Positions 38,816 to 52,740 of a stretch of 64,000 bases of DNA are shown in pieces. Both the position numbers and the translations under genes were made by a program. The DNA comes from Luscinia megarhynchos (lineage: Eukaryota > Chordata > Aves > Passeriformes > Turdidae): contig CM067576.1 of NCBI GenBank assembly GCA_034336665.1, forward strand, positions 11,957,385 through 12,021,384, given 5' to 3'. A model generated the notes under the pieces. The model was not told the origin of the DNA. It made no database searches and saw nothing but the letters and a program-made list of their open reading frames with translations. The number at the start of each line of letters is the position of its first letter. Position 1 is the stretch's first letter.

Positions 38816-41800
38816 AAATATTTTTATTTAGAGTATGTAATGCTAGGGCTTGGAAGCTTTTAGCTGGTTCAAGGTTTGGCAGCTACTGTGGATGGGATCC
38901 AAACCTGTGGAGTTTTTGCTTTTTTGTCCTTCTTCTATTCAGAATGAAAGATTAAATGTAGTAGATAGGATTTTTGTGGGTGCTGGAAGATCCTGTGCCT
39001 AAGAGGTGCTCATCATTAGGATGTTAGAGTATGAGATGTTGGTTCTCAACTCCCACATCCCTGGAAAGTGATCAGGAGCCAGAACTGATGAAGTGCTGCT
39101 GAGGAAAGCACATTTTAGCTGTGTCCCACCCCAAACTGTGCTGTTTGAATCCACTTGGAACATTGACTTTGGTGTCCTTTTCAGAGGTAGGATGTGCCTT
39201 GGTGATCAGTGTTTTTACATTTTATCATCTTGCATCTTATTGTGAGAGGAATTTCTTGGCTTTATCCCTTTTGTGAATGTGTCTTGTAAAACCAGAGTGG
39301 CTGCTCTAGGAGGCTGTGGTGGGGTCAGGGTGTAACACAGAGAGCTGCTGCACAGATTCTGTTTGAAAATACTACAAAAAAGGAAAAGGAAAAAGGGAAT
39401 ATTGTAGAGATGGCTCCTGTTCTCAGGGTTTTCTTTCTCAAAATCCTGTACAAAGTGGACTTGGCATGGGTGGAGGATAAAGGTTTTCTTACAGGAGGAA
39501 GCATCTGCTCTGTGCTCACATCCAGAGGTAAAATCTGAAAGAAAGAAGTTGGGCTCAGCCTCCCATTATCTGAGAATGTAACTCTTGAATTTAAATGTTA
39601 TTAACTTAGTTTCAGGTTGCAGCTACAGAAAAAGGTTTGTTCCCTTTCTCATCTTAATCTGATGATCTTGATTTAATTTTCAGATTTATTTCCAAACAGT
39701 CTCCAAGGTAATGTTACTACAATGTCAGCAATCTATTTAAATTACAGAAAAATCCCAACTATTTAAAAAAAAAGAGTGGTTGAAAGGAAATGTTGTCTTA
39801 ATGTCCACTGGGTTCTGCTGAATTTCAGGCATGTTTGAAGCTGCTGCAGCACTATCACTGTCACTAGCCCATGTCACAAATGGGGTTTATATGTGGAGAT
39901 TGAAACAGGCCCAACCAATCATTTCATGACTTTGAAACTTGTGGTAAAGCTCCAGCTAAGGAAAATACAACACTTATTTCTTGCATGATGATACTGGTGA
40001 TATTTCCCTCTGACACTGAATGGAAGGACTTCTTAAAAGTGTCCTCAGGGAGGCTCAACTCTACTAATTTAATTAAGCTAATGAATTACAAACTTCTACT
40101 TAAATGTGTAAATCAAAAGTGTTTTTCAAGTAGCGTTGTTGGTTTTATTTCTAAAAAAATGTTTTTGTGAGTTTTTCTGGCAGCCATCTGTATACAAAAT
40201 ATTAAAACAAAAATTCCAGAATCTAACATTTGTGTTATGCAGATTAATTAATTTAGAGTTCTCAGCTAGTCAGCCAAAGAAATGATTTATGCTGTGGAGA
40301 CTGGCATGTCAGGGACAGGTAATACGTGAAGTAACTGTTAACTATGTGGATGAGACAAGTACTTCAATTTTAAGAAGGTCTATTTTTGAAGAAAATAAGA
40401 GACATTTAGGCTGTTTTTCTGATTTAATTTTATTTTTGTAGTAAAAGACAAATTCAGTTTGTGAGTTGATTAGAACCATATAATATTATTTAGTGGTTCC
40501 TCATTTTATATTTTTACAGACTGAAGACAGACATCCATAGCCTTGCATCTTAAATAATTCCAGATACCATAACTATTTTAATTACTTAATTATCAAATTA
40601 TTCTCTACTTTGTTATTTTGAAGGGACTGCAAATAATTGAGTACCCACTTTACACAGGGACTTCTCATGAATCCATACATCCCACTTGTTACCGTGTATT
40701 GATGATGCTTAATTGAGACTAGTACATTATTGACTGACATTTCATAGGGTTATACATTTTATAATTCATAAGAGAAAATATAAAAATTACAATTGCTACT
40801 CAGTGCTCTTATTCCTTTGAATTATGCCAAAGCCCCTGAGTATTTGAATGAAAGGAAGGATAAAGTTGTTTTTTTTCTTTGCTTATTGTCAGCTTTTCCC
40901 TTGCTAAAACACATTTAGAGACTTTTTATGGCAATTATGGCTCTTTTTTGCAGAATTTTGTGTAGGTGTGAAAAAATTGGTAGCATTTATTTCACTTGTA
41001 AAAACTATTAGAGGACAAAAGAGTGATCCATGTACTGAGAAGAGGAGCCAGAATTGGCATCTGCCAGCCTGGAAGGGGATTTTGTGGCAGTTGTCTTTTT
41101 CTGCTGTGGCATTTGGGTTTTTCCAGGCGAAGTCATGCATGGCCAGAGGAGCTGGGTGAGGATTCCTGGTCCAGATTCCTGATGCTGCAGTGCCAGGGTG
41201 AGATCTGCTGGGCTGGGACATCTCCTGCAGCTCCACGGCGCTGGAAACTCTGCAAGCACGCATTGCTTCACTGCCTGAAATCAAAACTGGCACAAAAGGC
41301 CTTCATTATAAACCCCTGGGAAGAAATGCAGTCCTTTTCAACTTCTGCTGACTGTTGAAACAAACCCCACCCAACCAAAAAAACTTAAATTCAGTCAATT
41401 AAAATAAACCAACAAAACCCAGCGCTGTCCTACGTCGTTGCCTTTGCACAGCAGAGTCCATGTTCTAAATATACCAAGCCAGGAGAGCAGCTGGGGCTTA
41501 AATTCTGCAGTACTGGTGGTTCTGACTGAGTCTCTTTGTACTGAACTCAGGTGTGTGCAGAGTCCCTCTCCTGGAAATCTGACATTGTTCTGCTCAGCAT
41601 TTCCATCTGTGTTAGGGAATAACAAAAATCCTGCATGGAAAAAACATTTCTTCAGTGACTATAAGTTGAGTATGTGGACTGATTTTTTTAAAGACCTATT
41701 GGAAAAATATTAATTATGAGATAATAAGGCAAAAAAAAATTACCTGATAAGGGCAAGGAATTTAGGAATGTGGTGGGCAAGACTCGGTGTCCTGATTGGA

Positions 41801-44800
41801 ATTTTCAGTTGTTGAATTAAGTGTTTTATTTAAACAGCTTGGATTCGAGAGGATTGGATGGCATTTTGAATTAACTAACTTTCTGTGGGTTAGTTTACTG
41901 TTAGACAGCAGTGGTGTTAAGAGCTGATGATTTATTTTATTGTAGGTAGCCAAACATCTCTGTGCTGGTTGTTCCACTCACACATACATTTTACTCACCC
42001 TCCTGGTAGGTACTTTTTTCCATCACTGCTCTTGCATATGTTGTGCTGCTGCTGAGTTGCTCTTGGAAACCATTTCTTAGTATGGACGTTGGGACTGTTT
42101 ATTGAGAAAATGCCATGCTTAGTAAAAACAGCATGTAATGCAACAGCCCAAATAATTACCAATGTGCATACTATTATATATTCCATAAAAGTGTTACAGT
42201 AATGCTACTCTTTGCCTTCATCTTCTTGTATTATTGGCATACTGTATAAATAGCCAGCTATTGAGATACCTGGGAATTTCTGAATGAAAGCTTTTGTAGA
42301 ATTAAAAATTGCTGGGTTTGGGATTTAATGGGAATATTGGGAAAATCAGACACTACTTGAATTGTCTGAAGTTATTACAGAATGAGTAAATTCTAAAAGG
42401 ACTGCATTGTGATCATTCCTGTTCCTGAAATACTGATGTTTTTTCAGCAGTTGTAAAGCAGTGCTTGAATAGTCTCTTGATATAGAGACAGGACACAAAG
42501 GGTTTAGCTGTGCCTTGCCTTGAAATGTCATGGAATTTTTTGGTTAGACACAATGAACTTGAAATGGTGAAATCTGAGTGAGTGATCTAAGTAATTTTTG
42601 TTGCAGTTTTCTTCAACACTCCCATTGCCCAATTTTTGTGGCATAATAGAAGGATGCAGATCAGAAATTGAGTTATGGTTCCTGGCAAAATGGTTCCTGA
42701 TATTAATAGAAAAGAATAAAATAAATCTGAGCCATTTCTATGCACCACTGAAGAGAATGTGTGATGGTGAGCCTGGAGCAGCAGCCAGGCTGGAATAGAA
42801 ACAGGCCTTGAGTTTATGAGCTTGAGATAAATATTTAAAAATGCCATTTCACTGCAGAGTGTATTTTTCATATTTAAGTTTGGTTTCCTTTTAAAGTGTG
42901 TGTCAGATAAGAGCACCTGCTACTGCTGCTGGTGGGCAGGTCTGGAAGCCCAGGCATGGCCAGAGAATGGCTCCAGGGACAGTGAGGAGGCAGAAAATGG
43001 ATTCAGCATGGGCTGGGGGTGAAGTTGAGAGGGGCAATTTTGGAGAATTTCAGCTATGTCATGGGAAATGGCCACAGCCAGACTTGTGATTAGCAGGAGA
43101 GAGCAAATCCTCTGGGTCACTGCCAGGGTTCAGGAGGGCAAAACACTGCTGGGCTATCAAATTGTTGCCATACCTTGTTTAAAGAAGAAAGAGAGGTGAA
43201 ATATAAGTGGGGAAGAAAAAAAACCCAACGAGCCTAACAAAGAAGCAGATGATTTTTTTGGGTGTCAAAGGTACCATCATTTTAATGCTGCTTACATGTG
43301 CATCCCTGAGCAATGCATGAGGGCAGAGGAGGGCTGGAACAAGTGCATTCAAATATTGAGGGTATTGAGGAATCTGAAAAGTTAATAGCTACTCAGTAGT
43401 TTGGTTTTCTATTTTTTTTTTTGGATTAAAAGAATCTTCTCATAAATTGCACTCATTTTTTTTTCTTCTTATAAAATGTACCTACATAAAGGGTATTTAT
43501 ATATCAATGGTCCCAAAATGACTTTAAGCTGCTTTCTCTGTATCCTGAATGCAAAACCGTAGCATCTTGAGGGAGTATAAAAAATGTTTTACCTTTTTTT
43601 AACAAATAACAAAAGTATATCCTGAAAGGACACTAATTAAAGCCAAAAGCAAAGTAGACAACTCAAAGTACACAACTGAAAGTACTCTCAGTACACTAAA
43701 ATCCATTGAATTTTTCTGGTGTGAGGCAAGCTGTTGTAAATACCTGCTGTATTGGTCAGACCTGCTGAGTGTGATTTGTGAGAGCACTCAAGTAGGAGTT
43801 CCTGGTTGTGGGACATTGCAGCTTTCCAAGTCAAACCTCTTTATCCATTCACCTCAGGTAAGTAAACAGAGCTGTTCTGTTCTGCCCTGCTGTGGCTGCT
43901 CCCCAGCCCCAGGGCCCTGGCTCTTGGGGCAGCCCTGGACATGGGCTGAGGCTGTGCCACTGCTCCTGGGACAGCTGGTGGCTGGCCACAGGCAAACCCC
44001 TTCATTTTGGCCTCACCCCACTGTCCAGAGCTCCTGCCTCCTGCAGGCACAGGCTGTAGGGTTCGCTGTGCCAGCCTGGCTCAGTGGAGCCCACAGCCTG
44101 TGGATGAGGCTGGACCTCCTGGATCCCTGCCTGACTCACAGGGGATGTGCAGAGGATGCCAGGGCTCCAGGCTGGGTGGGCTCCTCCACCAGGAGCTTTT
44201 GTCTCCCTGGCAGTGGCTGTGCAGTGTCACTGTGCCCAGGGCTGCCTGGGGAACTTGCTCCTCTGGATATTTGGCAGAGGGAGGAGGAGTTGACTGGGCT
44301 GGCAGGAGAAAACCCCGAGTCCTTTTGCCTGGGTCAGCCCTGAAGTTCCCCAGCCTTGTCTCCTGATCCCAGGTGTGGGTGCTTCCAGCTGCCAGCCAGG
44401 GCAGGGGCAGTGCAGCAGGTCAAAGCTGGTTGTGCCAGACCTGGAAGTGGCAGAAATGCTGATGAAACTTTCCAAAGGGCCTGTGTGTGTCAGGCCTTAC
44501 ATCGTGCTCCAATTTATTTTCTGAACACTGGGCTTTTATTTATTTCTTGTTCCCTCACAATACTAATGACATTTCCAGTTGATCTTTCTGATTTTTTCAT
44601 TTCCTAACGTGTTCCAACTTTCAGTAAATACAATTCCACATTCTTTACTCATGTGTAAGTTACAAAAAACTTACCCTAAAAGTGAGTCCCTGCAATTTAC
44701 ATGTCAGTAATTATATTGTGCTCTATTAATCTGATTGTTTGAATTAATCCATCCAACCTATTTCTTTAGTAAATGCAGAACACTTACAGGTTAGTGTTTC

Positions 44801-47800
44801 AAGAATAATACTGTAAATGAGCAGAGCTTTGCAGACTTCTATGCCAAATGCTGTCTAGATGTAGAGCTCTTTCCCACACAGAGCTGTCCTTCCCCCACTC
44901 CTCTGCAGCAGTGGGAATCAGAAGCATCACCCATGACTCGTGGCACAGAGCTTCATATGTGCTCTGGAAACTTACAATTGTGTCTGCCTTGGCCCCACAT
45001 GTAAATATAGGACTGTTTGCTGACCAATTCAGAGTTTGGCTGGAGGACAACATTCTGAGTCTTCATGGTGGTAACACTGATGCATTTGGGTTGCCTAAAA
45101 ATGCAAACCTAAGAACGTGTAAGTAGTATATATATATCTGAAGTATTCAGAGTGAATCAGTGTTGATTTTGAGATATTTCTTTGCAAGGATAGGTTGAAT
45201 GTCAGCATCAAGTAGGCTCTTGTTAGTGCTTGAGATTGATGGGTTGTCTCTTAAAAAACATCAATTTCCTAAATGAGAATTCATCCACTAAGAAGTAGCT
45301 AAACCAGGTGTAGAAGTAATAGCCAGGTTTTTCCCAGAAATAAAGCTGTTCACTTGAGGTGACTTCTGAGTCTCTGGTTTGGTCTGAGACTTTGGTTTTA
45401 GGTGTGTTTCATTCCTGAAGGGTAAATGGAATGGATAAGACAAAGTGCATGTCTGTTTTGTGTTGTCACCAGTGGCTCCATTGAGGACTCTGTTTGTCAG
45501 TGACAGGCAGGGTCTGAAAGGGAGTTCTGAGGAAATCTCAACCTCTTAGCTGAGGGATTAAGAGGTCACCACAAGAAATTCTGGGCACATAGTCCTGGAG
45601 TCAGAGGCTGAGCCAGTGCTGTGCTGTAGAGTGTGTTCCAGTGCAACAAGTGACAAAATATTACTGGGTGCTCTTGGCAAGTTTGGGGATGAAGTGGGGG
45701 GAGGAACAGGTATGAACTGGGGGACAATCTTTAAAAGATGGAGAGGTAACAGAGTGTCTAACACAGAGCTACCTGGAAACATAGAGGAATTTCTTGAAGT
45801 TTTCAGCATTCTTAAAACCAGATGAAAGCCTAAAAATGCCCAGATGTGTAGAAGAGTTTTGCAGTGTGAGTGCATGAATACCATAATGATTGACACACTC
45901 AGTCACTTGAAGTATGTTTTAAATTATGTTGTTTTCATGTAGTGCTGTGTGTGAAATGTTTTGATCTCACATAGGAAGAAAAGTTAGGTCTGTAGCAGCC
46001 ACATGACTGGTGTGTGAGAGTGCTTTGCAGTGTGTTTCTGTGCCTGGAAAAACTGGCATCTTGTTCCCTGTCATCAGCTCAAGATGCGAAAAGGAAATGT
46101 ACAACTGCTGAAAGTTGTGCAAAGAATCTGGTGAGGAATCTTCTGTCTTTGAAGATCTCCATATGTGAGGTATTCATGCATGTTTTGGAGATGACTTGGT
46201 TCTTGGGACTCCTGAAGGTATTAGGGAGGAGTAGCAGGCTTGTGTTTGGCAACAGTTTAACAGCACAAACCAAATCACAAATGAATAAATATGGTAAGTT
46301 ATTGTCTCTGTCGAAGTGAGCACAGTCAGAAAGCTCCGTCCAGCTGTGATCTGTGTGGTCTGGCTCCTGGCAGTCAACATACTGAAAGTGTAGAAGTTAA
46401 TGTTCCAGAAACTTATCTGCAAGGAGCTGTCTGAGCTCCTGATGGGCAAGGCTTGTGTTGTCAGAGATCAGATCGTGTTGTTCTGATAGCAAACCATCCA
46501 TCTTGTTCCTATTGGCTGCCTTATCCAAGTGAGGCTAAATTTCCAGACTAATGTGCCTTCCAAGTACCCAGAGTGCTGAGGTTCAGTTGCTGGAGGGAAA
46601 GGTGTGCTCAAGGAACTATTTGGAGTGAAAATACATGGCTTGAAAATCATGAGAAGTTTCTAAAGGGAGAATGGGAAATAGTAACTGGAGTTCAGAGAGA
46701 GACTATAAATTCTACCTTTAGTGGAACTCTACACTGGGCTCAGAATTAGACCTATAGAAAACAGATAGTGTACTCCTTAAAAATAAGAAAAATCTGCTTC
46801 TGTTTCAATGCAGCCTTTCTTCCCTGTATGCACCTTGCTGTATTTGTGGTTGCACCCTGCAGCATCTCCCCATTGCTCAGCTGTGAGCTGACACTCTCCT
46901 GCAAGTCCTGCTGCTTTATGGCAAACTATTCCAAACACTCACAGCTTTTAATCAGTTCTGGAAACATATAGAGCTGCGTGGTGCAGTTCATGACTACCAT
47001 ATCAAACTTGATAAAGGTAATTAATTTTCAGTAGTTGCTGCAAATCCCGGGAAATTGTTTGGGGATATTCTCTGAGAACAGAAGCTGTGCACGGTGAAAT
47101 GAAAGAGATTCCTCCCCTCTCCTGCTGGATGACAGTGTTAAAGAGACAAAAGGACATTAAAAGGGATGAAGCCAGAGTTAGCTTCCATTCTGAGGCTGGT
47201 GGAGCAGGGCTGTTGAGTGACCATGGAAAAAAAGCTCCACAATTGTGAGAGTGGGAGATTTTCACAGGGCAAATGAACCCCTTAGTCAGGGCAATTGTGT
47301 GTTTGTAAACAGGATGCACTAGATTTGCTTTTTAGACACTTATATATGTTAATACTTGTCTTCCAACCTTGCCTTGATTTCCTTGGAGCTGATTCATCGC
47401 TGGGTTTTGTTTTGCACATCACATCCTGATTTGGATTGCTATGTAGGTTTTCTGTATTTCTTCTGAAATAAAGTCCCTGAGGGTGCCAGGTCAGTGCTGC
47501 TCTCCAAGTACCAACCAGCAGAAAGGGGAGAGATGGTGATGGACGAACTGGGCTCTGTGTGTGGGTGGTATCTATAAAAGCATTTGCCCACACTTTTCTT
47601 TCACGAGCTGCAAGTCAGTCGTGTGCATTTGCAGTGACTTTATTCTGAATTAAGGTGAGCTGGTAGACATGCAGATTTTAGAGCCAAAATTGTTCTTAGC
47701 TACAGTGCTTCTGGTGAAGTTCTGCTGTTTTGCCACAAAACAGATGGAGCTTTACTAAGGTGTTTCATAAAAATCCTGGGGATGGCTTTGACAGACAAAT

Positions 47801-50800
47801 CAGGAGTAGAATTTAGCACTCAGATGGCTCTAAGCTGTCCCAGGAAATTCTCAGCAGAATTCTCTCTCTCTGGTGATTAAAAAAAATCTCCTGAGAGTAG
47901 GGAATATGAATGTTGGATTCAGAGAAAAGTCTGCTGCTTCTATAGTAATGAGACATAATTGAACTTAATGTTTTAATTCACAAGAATATTTTCTGAGGGA
48001 TATTTGGGGCCACTGGAAGAGAAACAGATTGTACTAATCCAGGTAGGCATTTTTGAGGAATAAATTTGAATTTTTCTTTGATGTTGAGCATTAACATCAA
48101 CTAGGCTGGGCCTAGTGGTGGAGTGTACTTATGGTTTTAGTATTCTATTCAGACAAGCAGAAAATGTACTCCACAGCTGGGCTATCTCTGCTTTTCCTGA
48201 GCAAAGCCAAGGTGAGTCAAGATCCTCATTTCAAGCTCTGGAAAACTTTTGCATTAAAATAATGAGTTTGTCAATTCCTTGTAACTTGGATTTGTTTTTT
48301 TCCCCATTTGACTTTTTGCTAGCAAAAAGATTGTTTCACAAGCCTGTGTCCTGTGTCTCAGTAAATGTTGTGTGAAATGAGAGCTCTGTAAGCTCATAGT
48401 TCTCTGTCCATTGCAGTGTGTTTGGGTAATGAGAATGAGCTGTGTGATGCTGTTCCTCAGCCTGCACTGAGAAACCCTGTGGAGCAGAGCTGTTGTGGCA
48501 GATGAGAAAATATTTGTCAGCAGGTGTAAAATCAGAGATAAGTTAACTTGAAATACTGGTTAAGTGTGGTGAAGAATCTTTGGGAGCACATGAGGAGTTT
48601 GGAGGTGAGTGACAGGGAGGAAGAGAGGTGGATTTTGTGTAGAACCTCCCTTGCCTGGGGTGGGTTGGGGCTGACTCCATGCAGGTGATCAGGAATTCCT
48701 GTGGAGCATTTCCATCTGAGTTATGGCTCCTGTCAGTGGTTGCAGGGTTTAGGGGTAGGGTTTTCTCTGAAATGGCACATGGTGTTCCTTAGCTCCACAG
48801 CCTGAGCAGGGACTGAGGTGGTGACTTGTCAGTGGAGGCTGACTGGAGGTGTCAGCATTCCTGGAGTCTGGCAAGAACATGGAGCATTGATCTTTCCAAA
48901 ATCATAAATAGATGTGTGTTTGTTTTAACAGGCTGATCAAAGCATTAACCTCTATGGCTTTAGAAATTTAAATTAACTTTAGCATTTTTTAAAAAATGCA
49001 ACACTAAAATGAAGAATTACTTCTATAGTATTAGAAGTGTTAGAATATTGATTAGTGGCTTAAATCTAACCTGCCTTTGGAAATGTTCTCCAATATAAAT
49101 GTGAAAATAGGAAAATACTAAAGTGATAAAAAAAGTGCTGTTCTCCCCTGGAGCCTGTTCTGCCTGTTAAGGTGTAAGCCATAACCATTTATGTCTCCCA
49201 GAAATAAGGAATATATCTGTTCTCTCAATTGGGTGGATAAATGTTGTTTAGCCTAACTTTGACTTGGTTGTAATGTTTATTTACTTTTGTTTTCTGATGT
49301 TAGTTTGGACTCTGATATGAAGTGTACATTGACTGTACCATAGAAATGCAAAATCACAGGTGTAGTTACCATGGCATCTCTCTTCTGGGTTTGGGAGTGT
49401 GCAGATTTTACTTTGCTGCTTAATCTGTAAGTAATCTAAGGCCAGATAAACTTAACATTTTCCTTGGTATACCTTAAGGTAAATCTGTTTTCCTTTGTCT
49501 ATTTTACAAATTTTACAGACTATTTATAGATTTGTATCAAACTGATTCTATATACAAGTGTTGCTAGATTTGTCTGATTTTTTCCCCACTTATTTTTTGA
49601 ACTGTAATTTCATCTGATGGAAGGTAATCACTGCATTTTTAGATACAGTCTGTATGTTAAAAATAACCCTCTTAGCTTGCTGCAAAAAGAAATGCAGAGA
49701 AATAGAAAAGTAAATATAAACTTAAAAAGGAGATGAGATTACATCTCTGACTTATGCTTAGGCATTTTAGGAGGAGGCCTGCTCATCAGCTTCACTTCAG
49801 AGTAGATTTTTGCTATTAGTGAACTTGTGATGCTGAAAGCTTCAGTCAGTCTTTAAATAGAAAAGAGTGTACAGCTGTTTGGGGTTTTTTCTCCTCCTAA
49901 AAAGGCAGACAGACTTTAAAGCCCAGTTCTGCAGCTTCTCCCTTGTTTGCAGAATTACCAAAGGGAGAGATAAGAATGAGTTTTGTCCGTGCCCCTAATC
50001 AGTGACCCTCCCTTGGCTGATCTGCCCCCTGTAAGGAGCTGACAGACAATTTTCCTGCTGCAATTAAAATGGGAAGTATTGAGACAAACTGCACAAGCTA
50101 AGTTCAGTCACAGAACACTTCTGCAGGTGCCTGGGGCAGAGAGTTCTTGCCTGTGCTGCTCCAGCCAGCTGAGCAGTGAGGCTGAATGGGCTTGTCCTGT
50201 TCAGTGATGAACAAACCCAGCTGTACAGAAAACCAGCTGCTGTTCAAAGGCTGAGAGGTGACATAAAATAGTGGAACTCAGGGTGGTTCAGGTGGAGAAG
50301 GGTGGTGAGTTAATGACCATTTCTCAGAGGTGAGCAGGGATGCAGAGCCTTGTAATGTAAATATTCCAAATAGTTGCTTTTGGAAACCTATGTGTGTTTT
50401 TCTTCTGGGCTTTTTAAAATCCAGTTAGCCAAATAACCCTAACAATTTTCTTGTATTTATTTAGGCAGGAAGCCAGCTGCTCAATTTGTCCATATTAACT
50501 ATCTGAGAATTTAGAGGAATAAATATTCTCCGTAATTTTCATTCTCTTGAAGTATAAAGTATGTTAAAAACCTTCCCTGTAAATGTTCACCTTACTTTTG
50601 TCTACAGATCAACATTTTCTAATTGAAAAACTGACTCATTTCAGGACAACTAATTTAGCAGCTCACAGAAAATTAATGGTAATTGTAACCTTTGGACAAA
50701 AGCCTATGATTAATCCTAAGTATTTTGTGTGCAAAGATTCACAAACTTCTGCTGATTAGGAAGTAGGAAAAAAAAGTCAGTTTATTTTGCTGAAATTATT

Positions 50801-50838
50801 TTTACAAGCTCTTCGTTTAGTGCATCTCCCTTTCCTGT

Positions 50839-50850
50839 AAAAAAAAAAAA
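50839..50850. repeat. Poly(A) run, 12 bp
   Basis: This is a short uninterrupted A run in intron 4 with no recognised retroposon body. Confidence 0.75.
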
Positions 50851-52691
50851 GCTGCTACTTCTCTCACCTTTTGACTTCATAAAAGTTTCCCAAATAAAGT
50901 AGCAGTGTTTATTTGGAAGGTAAAAGTTTATTTTTGCATAAGGACAGGATGTGTTTGTGCCTCCTCTTCACAGTTAGGAGGGGAAGAGGAGGAGAGCTCC
51001 TGCAGCCTGGCTTTGGCGTTTGAGAAGTCATCACAGGGTTCCAGTCTTAGTAGAATTGCTGGAAAGGGGGTGGCTGGACCCACGAAGCCAGAATTGGTAC
51101 TTTTGTCTGCCTAAGCACAGGTAATAACTCAGAAAATCCACTGAGATGAACACAGGCACACCAGAAATCCTGCTTCAGACAGAGGAAATACCAGAACACA
51201 GACTGGAGATACTGGGGATGCAGCAAGTCTTGCTTCTCAGAGGTTTATTAGGTGAACAGAAAAGTAGCTGAAAGTAGTTTGTGAAATAATACTTTTCAAG
51301 TGAAGTTAAGCTTTTTGGTAGTTAGTGCAAATAGGCAGCAGTTTGGCTTGTCAGGAGGAGGTGCTGCCATTTGCACAGCTGCACCTCTCTGAGCCTGGGG
51401 CTGCTCCTGCTGCACCTTTGGTACCCAGGGGATGCCAGGGAGAGGGCACTGCCCAGTTCTCACTCCCTGGGCAGCAGCTCCGTGCCTGGTGCTGCCAGGG
51501 GGACCCTGCAGCATGGAGATTCCAGGGGGAGATTGCAGATCCCTGCAGAAAGCAGCTGAGTGCGTGGAGAGGGTGGAGAGCAGGGAGAGGAAATGGTGCT
51601 TGGCTTGCTTGTTTCCCAGTAGCAAAGTTCTAAACTTACATGTCTATATTTGATGGTTGTAACTGTGAAAGTTCTTTAGAATTCTTAAAACTTGCATTAG
51701 CTGGTGGTGTTTAGGCAAGCACAGTTTATCAGTGAATTTTGCAGTATAAGCAGGGAGATCACTATTCATTACAGAATTTGCTGTAATAAAGCAGCTGGTT
51801 CCTCTGGGCTTTTATTTTTTCCTGTTTCTATTATTTGGTTTTCTTGGTGAGTGAAATTCCCTTTTCTGTTTGCTCTCCTGATGTGACAACCAGAGCTAAG
51901 CAAACCCCATTAAGAAGATTGGGGCCTTTCTATATAACCTTACAGGAGCTGAAATGGAAACCAGCCACTTGAGTTGATTGCATTCAATTTACATTTGTTG
52001 GTGGGTGATATGACACCTGCAGCATTGATGTACTAAACCTCCTTGGGTAAAGCACAAAGAACAATAATATCTGACTGCTCCAGCAAACTGTTATCAGGCA
52101 ACTTGTCTATTTATTTATTTATCAAGGCTGTATTTTATTGACATTTTTGCTTGGTTAGGGTGTTGTGTTGTTTCCAAAACCATGTCTGTGATATTTGACA
52201 GATCTGAATTGTAAAGCCAGATATGTGTCACAAATAGCACAGATCAAATTTTTGCATTTCTAAATATTTATCAGTATTTATATGAAGCTACCTGTCTTTG
52301 TATCTATAGTTACAATTGTTGTAGGATTCAGTTACATCATTAATGATATCAGTTCTCAGATACACCAAAAGATTTTGCAGAGTCAGTTCAACTGTAATGA
52401 AAAATCCTCCTTATGTACAATTACTAGTGAAATTCAAAATCTGGCAGTAGTTCCAGGATGAACTGATGTGTAGGTGAGGGGTGAGGGAAAGTTCCCCTGA
52501 AAATGAGCTAATGAGAATCTGGCTCTAAATGGGAAATTAAACTCTTGCATTTAGGAAATATGTCAGGCTGGTTAACAGGCCATTATCTGAATTCAGCCCT
52601 TGATGGTAAGTATATTTGTAATTCTGTTTAAGGCTAATTGTTAGGTGGTTTATTTTGGCTTTTTTTTTCTTTTCACAGATAGAATTATTTG

Positions 52692-52740
52692 CACTTTGAT
52701 CTTCTGTACTCTACTGTACTCCACTTTGGTCTTCTGTGGA
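52692..52740. repeat. Direct repeat, period 30 bp
   Basis: CACTTTGATCTTCTGT at 52692 recurs as CACTTTGGTCTTCTGT at 52722 with one change. The intervening bases also repeat internally (CTGTACT, then CTACTGTACT). It is a small slippage-type duplication. Confidence 0.75.

Noticed and set aside
40904..41293. 129-codon ORF on - with overlapping + ORFs
   Set aside because: Open frames on both strands over the same GC-richer stretch indicate chance.
43771..44343. 190-codon ORF on +, longest in the window
   Set aside because: It is Pro/Leu/Trp/Cys-rich with no domain, lies in a GC-rich patch where stops are rare, overlaps another open frame and has no splice or promoter context.
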